Assembly: GCA_028564675.1 (NCBI GenBank)
Contig: JAOVVO010000456.1
Location: 1-64,000 of the forward strand
Source of the DNA: Onchocerca lupi
Taxonomy: Eukaryota > Nematoda > Chromadorea > Rhabditida > Onchocercidae
Length of the DNA: 64,000 nucleotides
Reading direction: 5' to 3'
The notes below the pieces were generated by a model. The model had not been told where the DNA came from, did not search any database, and saw only the letters and a list, made by a program, of their open reading frames with translations. This document shows positions 12,501 through 24,536 of the stretch, piece after piece. The first letter of the stretch is position 1; every line of letters begins with the position of its first letter. Made by a program: the position numbers and the translations under genes.

Positions 12501-15500
12501 TCATTTGGGTGGTTTTTTTTTTTTTTTTTTTTTTGTACATTAATTGTTAGAGTAAGCTAGTGTAGATGGATTATTTTAGATTAAAAGATAAATTCTAAAT
12601 CTTTAAAAGTTCACAAAATTGAATTTTTTTGATAATTTCAGAGTTTCATTCGATGAGCAACGATTAAAAACATTTGTTTACGATAAGGATACCATTGATG
12701 GTTCATCAGAAATGTTGCACATTAAATCGCCTTTCACGGAGTCAGTTTGTTATTTATTGCTGTAAATGTTTAAACTTTTTTTCATCATATCAATTAATTT
12801 TTCACTTTCGTTCGTACACTTCTCATATTTATTAAAAAAGTTTAACAAATTAATTTTTGTAAAAAATGCAAGGAATTTATTTCGCGTCTTTCTTTCTTCC
12901 TAAAAAAAATTAAGAAATAGAAAAGGTTAGAAATACTTCATCTGATTATTCAGTCTAAGGTATAAGTAAGGCTTAGGACATATAATGTCGACTGAAATGA
13001 AGCGGAATTTCCACCTTTTATTAGTTAGATACTTTTAATTGATTCTAATTATACTTCTTATTTTCCAATAATGACTTTTACTGGTAGTCGTCGAATCAAT
13101 CTGTTAATGTTACCATATGATTTTAGCTATACAATACACATCAATACCTTTTCGGCGTAATTCAAATTATATCTTTTCGGTTTTAATCATGCACAATTGT
13201 ACCGAAATGTAACTACTCCTGTATTTCGAAAAATTTTAATTTCTAAATTATGTTGAAGAGAATGATAAATGAATTCATTTTTTAAGAAGCGAATACCGAA
13301 TATCAACACATTCATTCTTTTCTGAATTTTGTTAATTTTCTAAACCAACAGCCTTCATTTTATATATTATCATATTTTACTGTTTAAGTTACGCATATTT
13401 TCATAAATATTATTCACTTTACTTTTTTTAGAGCAAATAGTTTGAGACAAGAATAGTATGTTACATCGTATCATGTAAATTTTTCGTATTTCAAAAATAT
13501 TCCATTATTATAGTGACAATCATCGTTGTCAACAATACTGTGATATTGTTGCCAGATAATCTCACGAAGAATGCGATATGCTACTTTCATTTATTTTATT
13601 TTTTTCTTCTTTTCCATTTTCAAAAATCACTTTCAAATTTTTAGAGAAAAATGTTTGTTGGCATTGTTCTTTATTTTTCTTTTTTTTTTTTTTTTTTTTT
13701 TTAACTTATTTGGGATAGTGGTTTTTATAATTTTTTAAAATTTTTTATACTATTCTATGAATCAGCTAATTAATACTTTCGGAGTTTTAACGCTATTTCT
13801 AGCATGAGAGAATTGGAGTATAATTTACGCTGCCTAGAATGATTGATAGCCGATAAGGCCAACAATTTTTTGCTAACTAATCGATTTTAATATCATGACA
13901 TAATGAAAAATAAGATAATTATTTTGGCAGTTATCATTTATTTTATTAAAAAGATAAATTAAGGCCAGAACATATAAATGTGATAATGTTAGTTTAATAT
14001 CTTGATCCATATATCCATCCTGAAATATACTGGAAAGATAAGTATACCGCAATGCGAATTAATCTCGAGAAAAAAACCGATCTCTATTGAGGCAAACATG
14101 TTTTATTACAGCTCTACCACTTACTTTCTATCATTTTATCACATTCTATAATTCCTAAGCAGGCACGATCATCATCATCATTACATCCCTCGTAGTGTCT
14201 GTTCAGTCAATTTCAACAAATTGTTGTGTTAGAAAAAAAAGGTAAGAAGTTAAATTTAAGTTAGAAACTTTAGTTTCACTTCAGTTTGAAGTATGATGCT
14301 GAAGCATAGATGATAAAAAAATTTTTTTCTTAGTCTCAATTCACTGTCAGATCAATATCTCAAATACTTCTTTTCAATTCCCAAGAAACTTCTGATATTC
14401 CATTTTTTGGAAACAATGAAATTGCATTTTTATTTTCATGCCTACAAAAATGAAAAAAGTAATTGTCTGTCTTTCAAATGTCTGTTCCATTATCAAAATT
14501 TGTTCAGAAAAGAGCAATAGTATTTTGAATTTAATGCGATACGGATGAAAGAGCATTTAGGATTTGTTGATTTCAATATCATCATAAGTTCAATTTTCCT
14601 TTCAGCTCTATTTGTTTTTGTTTTTCGAAATAAATCCTTTCCCTTGCTGTCTTCCTCTGAATGTAATGTTGTGATTAGTTGTCAGAGAAAAATCAACAAA
14701 CAATATGGTAACTAATTAACCACATTCAGAAATGCTGTTGACACAAGAATCGTGGAATTGCATAATTGATTTCTTCCCTAAAGAGCTAACTAATCACAAC
14801 ATTACTTTTGATTATATTTTAAGTTGCCTTTGTCGTCAGATTAGTGTGATTTCTCTCTGTTTTCTGCCTTTAGATGAAAATATATAGATTATAACAATCA
14901 GATTTATTTAGAAAGAATCTAACATGACGGTTTGTTGTACTTTTATAGTAATCCCAAGATTTTAAGAAGGAATTTTCGGAATTTTATCCATAATTTTAAT
15001 CTATGAATTTATCCACATGACTCTATTCATGTTGTCATGCTGCTGTCCTTCTCTTCTCATTTCAAGATCATCCATTTATATCACAGTAAAAATCAGCTGA
15101 AATTCCGTTAAATTGAGCAAACTGTTTGAGAATAAATAAATAAATTTCAGAAAATCATTTCATGAAAGACAAGATTGATCAGAAATCCTTCTAAGCCATC
15201 AAAAAATTCCTCTAATTCTTTCTGTCCTTTTTTTTGCGCTAATAAAGATCATATGAAGCAAATATATACCGCATCAATTTTTCTTTTTTCAAATAATAGA
15301 AATAAACAAGAGCAATCAATATCTAGAGGATGAATCATACCCAAATGATCGAAAATTTAGTCGATAAATTTATCCTTGAATATAGTTCATCGTCGTAAAA
15401 CTTGTCGTCATAATTTACTCATTTAATTTAGGATGCATTCAGCAAGTGCACAAATCCAAAAATATCTCAATGAAGATGTAAATTAAACATTTGACATACA

Positions 15501-18500
15501 TTTCAATATTGGCGAAGAAAAAAAATAACAAAGATTTTTAGATTATAATAAGAGAAGATAATTGCATTTCATTTCATTTCCTCTTCTGATAAACACCATT
15601 ACATCATATATATCTTGTGTATGTCACACTCATTTTCCCTAACTCACCTTCAAGAAAGTGAAGAGGAAAGTTCGACTTACCTCATATCGATAGATATCCT
15701 TCTTATCTTCTCTATTTTACGTAAACAACTTTATTTTGCCTCACAAAAATTTGGCATAATTCGTTCTTTTAAGATCACTTGGATCAATTATTTTTCATTT
15801 TTTGCTCATTTTATCGTCAAGTTTTGCAGCTTTACTAGGCTGCCTTATATTCAAACAGTTACGAAAAGCTGATCAAAAATGGATCAACGGTAAGTATGAT
15901 GCTGTAATTACAATTTTAATTGGGCTATTTCAAAATAGTTTATTGAAATATTTTAATTTAGATTAAATTATTCCAGAAAATTAAAGTCAGAATTTAGATT
16001 GAAATTACTGTTGAATTTAATCGTAACAGTTTCTTCATAATACAATAATAAGTTTGACAAATAATGTGCTTCAATTTTGAAGGAATAAATAAATAAAGGT
16101 TATATTATATTTGAATATAGTGATATGTATAACATGATGAAAATTAAAAAATTAAATGATGAAAATTAAATCATTCCAAATAGCATTCTGATGATTAGAA
16201 TAGATTTGAAATGATACTTTTTAGAAGTACTCCATTTATAGCTAACAAAATAGTTGAAATTTAAATTATCTTTCTTTCAATTGCATATTATTTGCTGCTA
16301 CATTCTTCTCCGTTTCTAATGATCCAAACTTTTCGACGGGGATGACAACATCTAATTTCATTCCTTCTTTCCTTCATTCTACATCTTTTCGCGTTTAAAC
16401 TTTGATGATTCACCTTTTTTAACACACACATCCGATGAATATCCAGTTACTCCTCTAAGCGCAGGCAAGTTTTTGTTTTTAATTTTCATGACAAGTGAAT
16501 CCTTACATTAGGATGATAGTGCCTTTCAGAAATGAGAATAGTTCTTGCAAATATCATTTCTTACCTCATATCCATCTTAAATCATCTAATCTTCATTGCT
16601 TCGATGTGAATTTCCTCTCTCAACTCCTTTCTTTTGATGATCTATGAAAAAAAGTTTATCTTAATTTAAGGACAAAAATTGATTCCTATTAAAACTACTT
16701 GGCCAACTCTTTTCATCTCTAGTTAATTCCTGTTGATTTATATGCACTGCTTTTTATGTATAGTTATATTATTCTAACAGTTAGTTTACAAAATTTTCGC
16801 AAAGAAATGATAGTAGTAGAATTATGCTAATAAAGTTTTGATGGAAAGGAAAATTTCTGATTTTGTGGATTTAAATTTAATGAATTTCAGATACTTCATT
16901 TCAGGCATTTTAATTAATTTTATAAATTGTTCAATAAAAGTCTAACTTGAATGCTGCTTTTCATTAATGTAAACTGAATAAAGAAATAAGTCTCTTGAGA
17001 TTTCAAGCAGAGATATTTTGCTCCTTTTAGTCCTGAAAAGCACGACAAAATTATCCGTCTCCAATTTGTGGATTCCATTTTCGTGAAAAATTTCATTAAG
17101 CATGAATTAGCTTTTTTTTAAACAAAAAATCAGGTGCTTTTTTAGATTAACGGAAAAAAAAGAAGCAAGAAATGCTCTAAAGTTCGAATTTTCTCTTTCT
17201 TCTATTTCTTTTTTGCTATCTCAACTCATTTTTTAATTTGCAAAAGTATCATGAGTGAGAGGAAGAGGAAGAGGAGGAAAGAAAAAAGGAAGACGAATGA
17301 TAATTCAATATTTTTTAAATCATTCTGTCGTCTATCTACAAATTCATGTCACTTCTACATGTGTCAGTTGTTCTGAAATTATCACTATTTTTTCATCTGT
17401 ATGAAAGATTCTTTTCCTTTATTAATTCATCACTTCATTTTTGTTACACTTTTACTATATTTGTATATCCCGTGATGTTCAACATATTCATCACATAAAC
17501 CTACAAATTACAGTTCTGGAAACCTTGCACGTAATCTGATCGCAAACCAATAAATCGTTTACAAGTTTTTTCTCCCTTCTGCTTTCTGATCCTTATTCTC
17601 AGTCTTTAAAATTTGGAATATTCAACATAAAAAGACAAAGTTTAAAAGAAAATAAGAGACAAATGAATTGACATTGATGGGCCATATTAATTTAACAACA
17701 TGATCTATTTAAATTTAATCATAAAGTTGCCAGCATTTTTATGTTATTATTAGAATTCCTTTGATCATATCCGCATAAACAATAGATTTTCTAATATTTT
17801 AAAAAATTTTTAAAAATTAAAAAATTTCAAATAATATTATTTTCCGATAATTCCATTCTTTGAAACAAAATGCATTGTTGAAATATACTGCAGGATTTGA
17901 ATTTCTTCAAAATTCTTCATTTCGAACTTTGTTTCTTAAAACAAAAATTGAGATTTTCCAGAAATAATAAAGTGATGTGGTTTTTAGTCTTGAAAAATTT
18001 CAAGCTATTCATTTACAAAAATGGCTGAATTACTTTTTTTCCATTTTTTCAGTTCATTACGGAACAGACTGAAAAAAAGAATCATAAATTTTCTAGTAAT
18101 CGATAAGGGGTGCATAGCGATAGATAGCAGATGAATAGGACGCATTGTGACAACTTTATAGATTTAATTGCAGTTGGCTCGGAAATGAGGAATTATCCGC
18201 ACTTCTAAGCCTTCAAAGGCCATGTATTTTCACACGGACAGGGACTGAAAGAGATAAAAATGAGGTTACCTTGAAAGTCGACACCGCAAATTATCAGTCA
18301 TGCGTGTCATCTCCCTCTCCCCAATATAAATGTTACACGATCCGATAATTTATGCACTCATCGCAGTAGAACATAGATTGCCTGAAAAGACTAACATTGG
18401 CTAGGCCATTGAACCATTTTATTTGGCTGATTAGGCTGGTTAGCTACTAAGATACGAGTTTCTGGCATATATCTTGTTTATGCTTCCTCATATCAAGTAT

Positions 18501-21500
18501 TCGGGTTAAATTGAAAAATGTTGATTATTAGATTATTTTTCCTATTTCTGGCATCAGAATTCTCATTCCTTATTGATAGCACTGTAAATCCGGTATCCTG
18601 GTCCGTCCTTCTGAACCAAGAACAATTGTTGAATTCTTTATTCTTAAATAAATCTTTTTAAAATAATTCAAACGAAATAGTATTTTCACTGGAATAATAA
18701 AATGAGCAACAGAGAATGATAGTTGAAAGTGCGTCAGCAAGCAATCATCAAATAGTAATTTAAAGTTGTAGTTAAATAGCTTGTTTTGATAGTTAACTTA
18801 TATTATTTTAATAGTTGACTGTTTTCTCTCACTAATTTCTCTCTTTTCAGTAATCCTTAAAATGAGTTAAAAATTCAATTTTTATTTTTTGTTTAAATTC
18901 TTACACGATGTCTTAGAAATTCGAGATGCATCACTAAAGAGCAACTTTGCTGGTCAGTCTTTTTGAATTTCTTTTGCTTTCGAATCTTTTTGAAAACTTT
19001 CCCGTTAATGCTACAACGTAAGTATCAAATAACATGGAATCATCAAAGAACGATCACGCCCTGTCGCTATGCATAATCACAGTATAATCATAAATTGCTA
19101 AAAATAAATAATCAAGTAATTGAAAAATGATAGAATAAGTTTAAGACATTTTAATTAATATTCGGCAAGATAGGCAACTAATCACCGATTCAAAGCATTT
19201 TAAAAGTTTTCGCTTATACAACTTGTTCAAAGCTAAAGTCATATATAAAAACTAAATAATTGTAGATTAATTTGCATCAAATGGACTTTTATTTTTATGG
19301 AAAGATGTAATCCATTCAAAAATTCACATCAAATAAATTTCATCTCTCTTTTTAACATTCCTCTCTCATTGACATTGATTCATTGGAATTTCGTCCAAAA
19401 GATCCATCCATGATGAGATTAAAACGATGTCATCATTGAACCTTCTTGATGGTGCGAATTTCGAAATTTCCTTCACGAAAATCTTCTTTCCACCCAGTAA
19501 CTTAGAGATCTATTTGATGGACATTTTTATTTCTTCAACGATTTCCTAAATAATATCATTTTGACAACAAAATTTGTTATCTTGTCTCATGGTAGTCATT
19601 CGCAGTGGCGGTATCTTGTTTCTCGCAGTCGCGATCTTTTGCCTCATTGCAGTGACTTGGAGAATGCAAATAAACACAAACCTACGATACCTTTATTTCT
19701 TGCATATTAGTGCAGGTGATAGATTGCAACCTTGCAGTGCAGCGCAGTGCAGGGCAGTGCAGGACGAAGATTCGCTCTATTCGTCCACCCGTCTGCTTCA
19801 AATAAGCGGGCAAGTGAACGGCCGAAGCAGCTGCTATGAAGCTTTCTTGGCAATGCTCCATCCTTCCACTCAGAAATTGCAGTCACCTGCAGAGTACAAT
19901 GACACCTGTCTCTCTCCTTCATGCAGTTTCGTCAAACTTTTCTTTTTTCTGTGAGACAGCGATCTGAGCCATAAATGTGTCTTTGCTCTTCCAAAACGTT
20001 TTACTTTTCATTTTTTTGCACTTTTTTCTATTGCTCTCTATTTAATTACTTCTTCTTCTACCTAATTATCTCACTCCTCCCCTATTCCTTTTCTTCCTGT
20101 CTCCCGTTCCTTCTTCTCTCCAACTCTCTGTAGAATCTAGGCCTAGACCTTAAAGCTAACGCATATTTTAATCACCAAATTCTGGACAACTCTATCATCT
20201 GCATCTTTTTTGCAACGCTTTTCACATTTTATTCTCATTACAAATTCATTCTTTCACTCCAGCTATTAATATTGACGCTGTTGCAGATCTTTCCTCAAAT
20301 AAATAAGCTTCTTCCAAAATATTTGTTTATTGCTTTGTAGTTTGCTGTTTTAGTGATTTCCTTGTTCTTTCATTTATTACGATTTTTTTTTTCTCTTTTC
20401 AGAACTATATGTTTGTTTTGTGGCATTCATTAATGGGTTTTTTATTTTTTTGGATCTCATTACTGCGCAAAGATTTTTCACACAGAATACAATTTGAAGC
20501 TCGCAGACCATTCATATTCAGCAACTTTTCTCATTTCCAGACCAAATCTTTGAGAGTAGCTAATAATAACTAATTTAATCTCTTTTCTTGATCATTGCAT
20601 ATTTATGCAATGAAAAGTAATTAACTAATTAATTAAATTGACAACAAGTTTCAAAGGAGTTTTTTAGATGCATTTATAATAATTAGCACTGCTTCTAGTA
20701 ATTTGGAAAACTATCACTGTTGATTATTAAAAGTTAATTTACGAAAATGCTGTTACTTGAAATGCCTCGGGAACGTTCCGTTACGACAACAGCAATAACA
20801 AAAAAGGCAACTCCATCAATCTTCATTTTGATACCAATGCTGTATCAATAATTTCCAGGTGTAATAGTTAAGCGGTGAATAAATGTTATGGAACAATCAG
20901 ACAATTAATGATCGGAATAGGATAATTCGAATAGATGAGAAATTCCCAGATGTTCTTACTGCATTTGAGATTCAATCTTCTCAAATTGAAGGGAGAGTAG
21001 AAATTTTGAAGCAAAGAAATGGAAAGAAAACAAACTTCTGCAATTTAAGTATGACAAAAACTAATTAAGCAGTAATCAATTTTATGTAAAGCAAATTGCA
21101 AGAATAAATTATTTGAATTTTTTGTTCTATAAAAATTATCCATAAAATATTGTTCATTGAGGAAAGAAATATACTATTTTCTACTAAAAAGTAGTCTCTG
21201 AGAGAAGATAAGAAAACATAAACAGGATATATTCGATGTCATTTGTTGTTGCTCATGGCAAATGTTTGCATCGAAAAATGTTAAATGCAGTCATATGGTT
21301 TTGGTGGTTCTTTCAGAAAAATCGCTAACGATTGCAAGATCGATTAAATTGAAAAGAGCAAGAGGGCAAGCTAGGAATCTGACTAGACGGATAAATGGAT
21401 TGCTTACATGGATGCTTCATAGGTGACTTGGCTCTACAAGCTCTTTTTTTGGAAGAAAGGACAGAGTCACCCTTTGAAAATTAATTTTTTTATTTTAGCT

Positions 21501-21847
21501 GCTTTTTGTGCCGATTTGCAAATCTTTCAAACCACGCAAGAATGCAATGGTCTCAGACAGAGTAGAATTAGCTAATGTCCTCATGGGACATTAGCTAATT
21601 CCACTCTGTCTGAGATAGTACCATGAGGCTTTTATTTAGTACTAATTCAAGAAACATTAATAAAACTCATTTTATGAATATATAATCCATCCCTCTTTTT
21701 CGTGCGGATACTTAGTTCCTTCCACAGAAGCCTTCGAATCTAATCTTGCAGACTGTAGTCTAGCATATGTGCACATATGTGTATTTGTCTGCGTGTATGT
21801 GTCTGTATGTGTATGTATTTATATGTTGGTGCGTGTCTGTGTATGTG

Positions 21848-21884
<37 letters not shown>

Positions 21885-24536
21885 TGTGTGACGAGTTATT
21901 TCATCAAATATTTTTCATGGCCTCAAGGCACCACATTTATCAAAGCGCCAAAGCTTCAGAATTTCCATCGTGGCATCTAAGTCTGGGTCCGTCTGTAATT
22001 CAACGGTTAAACGAAACTTCTAGGATATGAACTGAAATTAATCTCGTAGGCGTTTATCATCACTATTCCCTAGTGCTAGTACATATTGCTGTAATGAGTT
22101 GAACTGATTTCGTTAGAATTTCAATCATTACTCTGCTCCGAACATTTTCTTTGTCATATAATTGCAAGACCTAACTGAATACACTTCCTTATTTATTTCT
22201 GCGGATTGCTTGGCTTCATTGCTCAGGCTAGAAAGTCCTCCTCAATCTCCATTTCTGTAGATTGTATTATGAATCGCTGCCTTAGATTTTATGTATATAA
22301 CTTGATGATTGTATGAATTTATTATAATTGCATTTTATCACGTAATGCTTGCACTGAATGACCACTATCCTCTATCTCCGTTTGAGAGTCATAAAGGATG
22401 AAATTTGAATTAAAATTTTTAATTCCGAAATTGAAAATTTGATTATTCTAATTATCATTAATCATTTAAATATGAAGTTTCTGTGAAGTTTCACCTTTAG
22501 TGATTTCTTCAATTATTCTCATTCCACAGTATCACATATTTCCAGCCATTATCACACCTTGGAAGTATATTATTTCAGAAAAATGGCTTCTATCTTATGC
22601 AGCTTTTTAATATCATCTCATTTGAAATGCTTTTTATTGTTTCAATCTTTTAATATAGCAAAAGATAATCACTTAGAATATGGTGATAAAACAAAGTGTG
22701 CCGTAATGTAGCAGTGGTTAGATTTAAAGAAGACTAACTAAGAGTAATAAGTTTTAAAAAAGGTTCTAAATTGGCCAGATATCGAAAGGGACACGGATTA
22801 TTGTAAACATTGCTCATATAAACAGTCTGAGAACATTGGCCAAAATTAAGGTTTATTGCATCTTTAGTGGGATAGGAATTTTTTGATTATTGAAAATAGC
22901 CTTTGCAATTAACATAGAAAAAAAGATGTTCCTTCGATATTTCTATGTGCACTTTTTCGGACATTTCAAAGTTGTTCATGTTTCAGTCCAAACTCACCGC
23001 CAAGTCGGATAACGGTTGTTGCGGAGGAATCAGAAATGCCAACAACGATATTGCCACCAACACAAATTGAGAATACTCAAAATGCAGCTGCAGTTAGTAG
23101 TCCTCCCCTTCCAGCACTTATTAAGTTAGTTTATTTCCATCTTCACTGACTTAAAGCTTGAAATAATTGATTCTTGGAAGTTTAACTTCATACTTGAAGT
23201 ATAAAGTTAAACTTCCAAGAATCAACTTCATACGTGACCAAGTATGAAGTTCTTGTTTGAACACTATTAATACTTTCTACATATATCACTACATCAGTGG
23301 GGCTGTATAAATATTATACGTTATTTGAAATAATGTTTCTTATAGGCAAAGTGAAGTTGAAAATTCCTGTATTAATTTGAAAATGATGGACCATTTTTAG
23401 AAGGGTAAAAAATGAATTAACGGATAATCCATTTCGTCCAGATGAATCTCTGTTTCATGAGGTTGATCCGATCGTAGAAGCGTACAAAACAAAACCTTAT
23501 CCACCGTCTCTGCCTAGTTCACAGAATACGACACCTGTGAAAATCATTAACCAAACATATTTAAACGGTATTTTTCGTTTTGAATTGATTTGCTTTTACT
23601 TATTTTCATGACTTTAGTTTTTATGATATGGAAAATTGTCTTTCAGAGCTGAATTTAAAAATTTAGAACTTTATGTGCTTTGTTGATTGCAGTCAACATC
23701 ATCAATCGTTGTTTGATGGAAAAATGTAAATTTTGAAATTTATTTTCAAATGCGCTGCAAAAACTGAAGAGTTCTTCATTCAAGTCGGTAGTTAAAATAC
23801 TCAACAAGAAGTTTGAAAAAAATATCCAATATTGTAAGTAGATGATTTGACAAATATCAGAATAGGCATAAATCAAGAATTATTTTGAAGAAACCAAAAT
23901 AATGTAGGACATCATTTATTTAAATTTAAAATATTTGAGAAATTGAAAAACTACAACATTAAATAACTTAACTGATCTGTAACTATATGTTATGAACGGA
24001 TTCTGCTGATTGAAATCAGATGCTTCTTTTTAGAATTTTGGCTAATTGCAGTTGTCTTTTCTATTGTTTTTATGATGCTGCTAAGTTGTATTGATGTTTC
24101 TAGTAATTACTTTGAAGGGTCGATATAATATTTTAACTCTTTCAAAGTTGAATCTTACTTTAATTATTACTTACACTAGTCACCAATAGCTAATAGATGG
24201 ACTGACATGAAATTAGTGAGCTTGTTGTTCCTGATGTGCAATTGTGAAATTCCAAGAAATGCATCATGTATCACGGAGTAGTTTGATATTTTTGATTGCT
24301 TAATTTATCTTGTATTTACACAAAGACTGAAGAATATCTTAGATTCAGGCATTTCGCCATCATCATTAGCACCGGATAAAGGAATAGAAGCTCAAGTGAT
24401 GGTAACAACAACGCCGCTGATTAACAGCAGTGATCGGATTGGTATGGAAGATGGTATGCCTGATTTGCCGAAAGCTCGACAAGTGGAGTGTGTGCATATT
24501 GAAAAGAAAAAGTGCGGTTGTTGTAACCTACAGTAG
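3538..24536 (+). CDS. Uncharacterised 230-aa protein with PP1-docking-like motif and CaaX-like C-terminus
   Basis: Five exons fit with consistent phases: 3538-3638, 12642-12740, 22987-23124, 23401-23567 and 24349-24536. I do not recognise the family. The product is hydrophilic and Pro/Ser/Thr-rich, with no signal peptide or membrane segment. Residues 33-37 read KRVSF, a canonical RVxF-type docking motif for protein phosphatase 1 and also a basophilic-kinase site; it is assembled across the exon 1/2 junction. A well-structured block lies at about residues 120-148 (NPFRPDESLF, then KTKPYPP). The protein ends KKKCGCCNLQ, so the last four residues are CaaX-like, preceded by Cys224 and Cys226; prenylation plus palmitoylation is an inference. 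A membrane-anchored phosphatase regulator is possible but unproven. Introns 1 and 2 are 9.0 and 10.2 kb. No trans-splice acceptor lies just before the ATG, so an upstream 5' exon may exist. An alternative tiny first exon (15879-15889) and alternative 3' exons (24668-24721, 25640-25755) are also possible. Confidence 0.75.
3796..4081. repeat. Diverged tandem duplication, unit about 146 bp
   Basis: Two adjacent copies, about 3796-3941 and 3942-4081. Both open AGTAAAAAGG, carry TTTAATAAA(G/A)TGAA and AATTA in the middle, and close with a conserved block ending CCGTGATCT or CGTGATCT. They differ at many positions and by small indels, so the duplication is old. It is intronic with no coding potential. 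Confidence 0.75.
5680..5868. repeat. AC/AT-rich microsatellite (imperfect ACAT/ACACAC)
   Basis: About 190 bp of purine-pyrimidine alternating sequence built from ACAC, ATAC and ACAT words, interrupted by other bases. It creates open frames on both strands that are artefacts of composition. Such tracts can adopt Z-DNA and are length-variable. Confidence 0.85.
9618..9794 (+). mobile_element. MITE-like element, copy 2 (complete)
   Basis: A 177-bp copy of the family seen at 41-233, in the opposite orientation. The ends are TTTATATAAATAAAAATG and, on the right, CATATTTTTATTTATATAAA, an imperfect inverted pair. The interior has CTTAAATATCTCCGGAAG, GTTCTTAAACATGCGC and AATACAACGTTGTATCG in the same order as copy 1 read on its minus strand. 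It sits in intron 1 of the 230-aa protein gene. Confidence 0.8.
14663..14805. repeat. Inverted-repeat element with 18-bp perfect terminal arms
   Basis: The left arm GTAATGTTGTGATTAGTT (14663-14680) and the right arm AACTAATCACAACATTAC (14788-14805) are exact reverse complements separated by 107 bp of AT-rich non-coding sequence. The size and structure fit a small MITE, but only one copy is visible here and no target-site duplication is obvious. Confidence 0.65.
21551..21615. repeat. Near-perfect hairpin, 30-bp stem and 5-nt loop
   Basis: The left arm 21551-21580 opens TCTCAGACAGAG and the right arm 21586-21615 closes CTCTGTCTGAGA; the two pair over 30 bp with a single mismatch around a 5-nt loop. 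Short outer complementarity (ATGGT/ACCAT) extends it with a bulge. It lies in intron 2 of the 230-aa protein gene. It could be a recent fold-back insertion or a small-RNA hairpin; the sequence alone cannot decide. Confidence 0.8.
21768..21890. repeat. TG-rich microsatellite
   Basis: Imperfect TGTATG/TGTCTG sequence leading into an uninterrupted (TG)n core at about 21848-21874, then TATATG. It generates Val/Cys-rich false open frames on the plus strand. Confidence 0.85.
23167..23250. repeat. Two adjacent intronic hairpins, one with a 22-bp perfect stem
   Basis: The arms TTGATTCTTGGAAGTTTAAC... (23167-23188) and ...CTTCCAAGAATCAA (23204-23225) pair perfectly over 22 bp around a 15-nt loop. Immediately after, ACTTCATAC and GTATGAAGT form a second, 9-bp hairpin that reuses the loop sequence of the first. 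Both lie in the 276-nt intron 3 of the 230-aa protein gene. The size resembles a pre-miRNA, but the pairing is unusually perfect. Confidence 0.75.

Larger units (their letters stand above)
3639..12641 (+). other. Intron 1 of the 230-aa protein gene
   Basis: A 9.0-kb intron that opens GTTAGC and ends AATTTCAG. It holds a diverged tandem duplication (3796-4081), an AC/AT-rich microsatellite (5680-5868) and a complete MITE (9618-9794). I see no supportable exon of another gene on either strand. A slightly GC-richer patch at about 7440-7650 has an open frame but no convincing splice signals. Confidence 0.65.
12741..22986 (+). other. Intron 2 of the 230-aa protein gene
   Basis: A 10.2-kb intron (GTCAGT...GTTTCAG). 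It contains an inverted-repeat element (14663-14805), a near-perfect hairpin (21551-21615), a TG microsatellite (21768-21890) and a GC-richer patch at about 19590-19930 with short GCAGTGCAG repeats. The patch has an open frame on each strand but no supporting splice signals. A very short possible alternative first exon lies at 15879-15889. No nested gene is supportable. Confidence 0.6.

Noticed and set aside
17250..17375. Short frame starting MSERKRKRRKEKRK
   Set aside because: Its purine-rich low-complexity start continues into AT-rich sequence with no donor or conserved feature.
19574..19954. 126-codon plus-strand frame with a hydrophobic N-terminus
   Set aside because: No splice or trans-splice signal, overlapping open minus frame, and GCAGTGCAG repeats inside; not recognisable as a protein.
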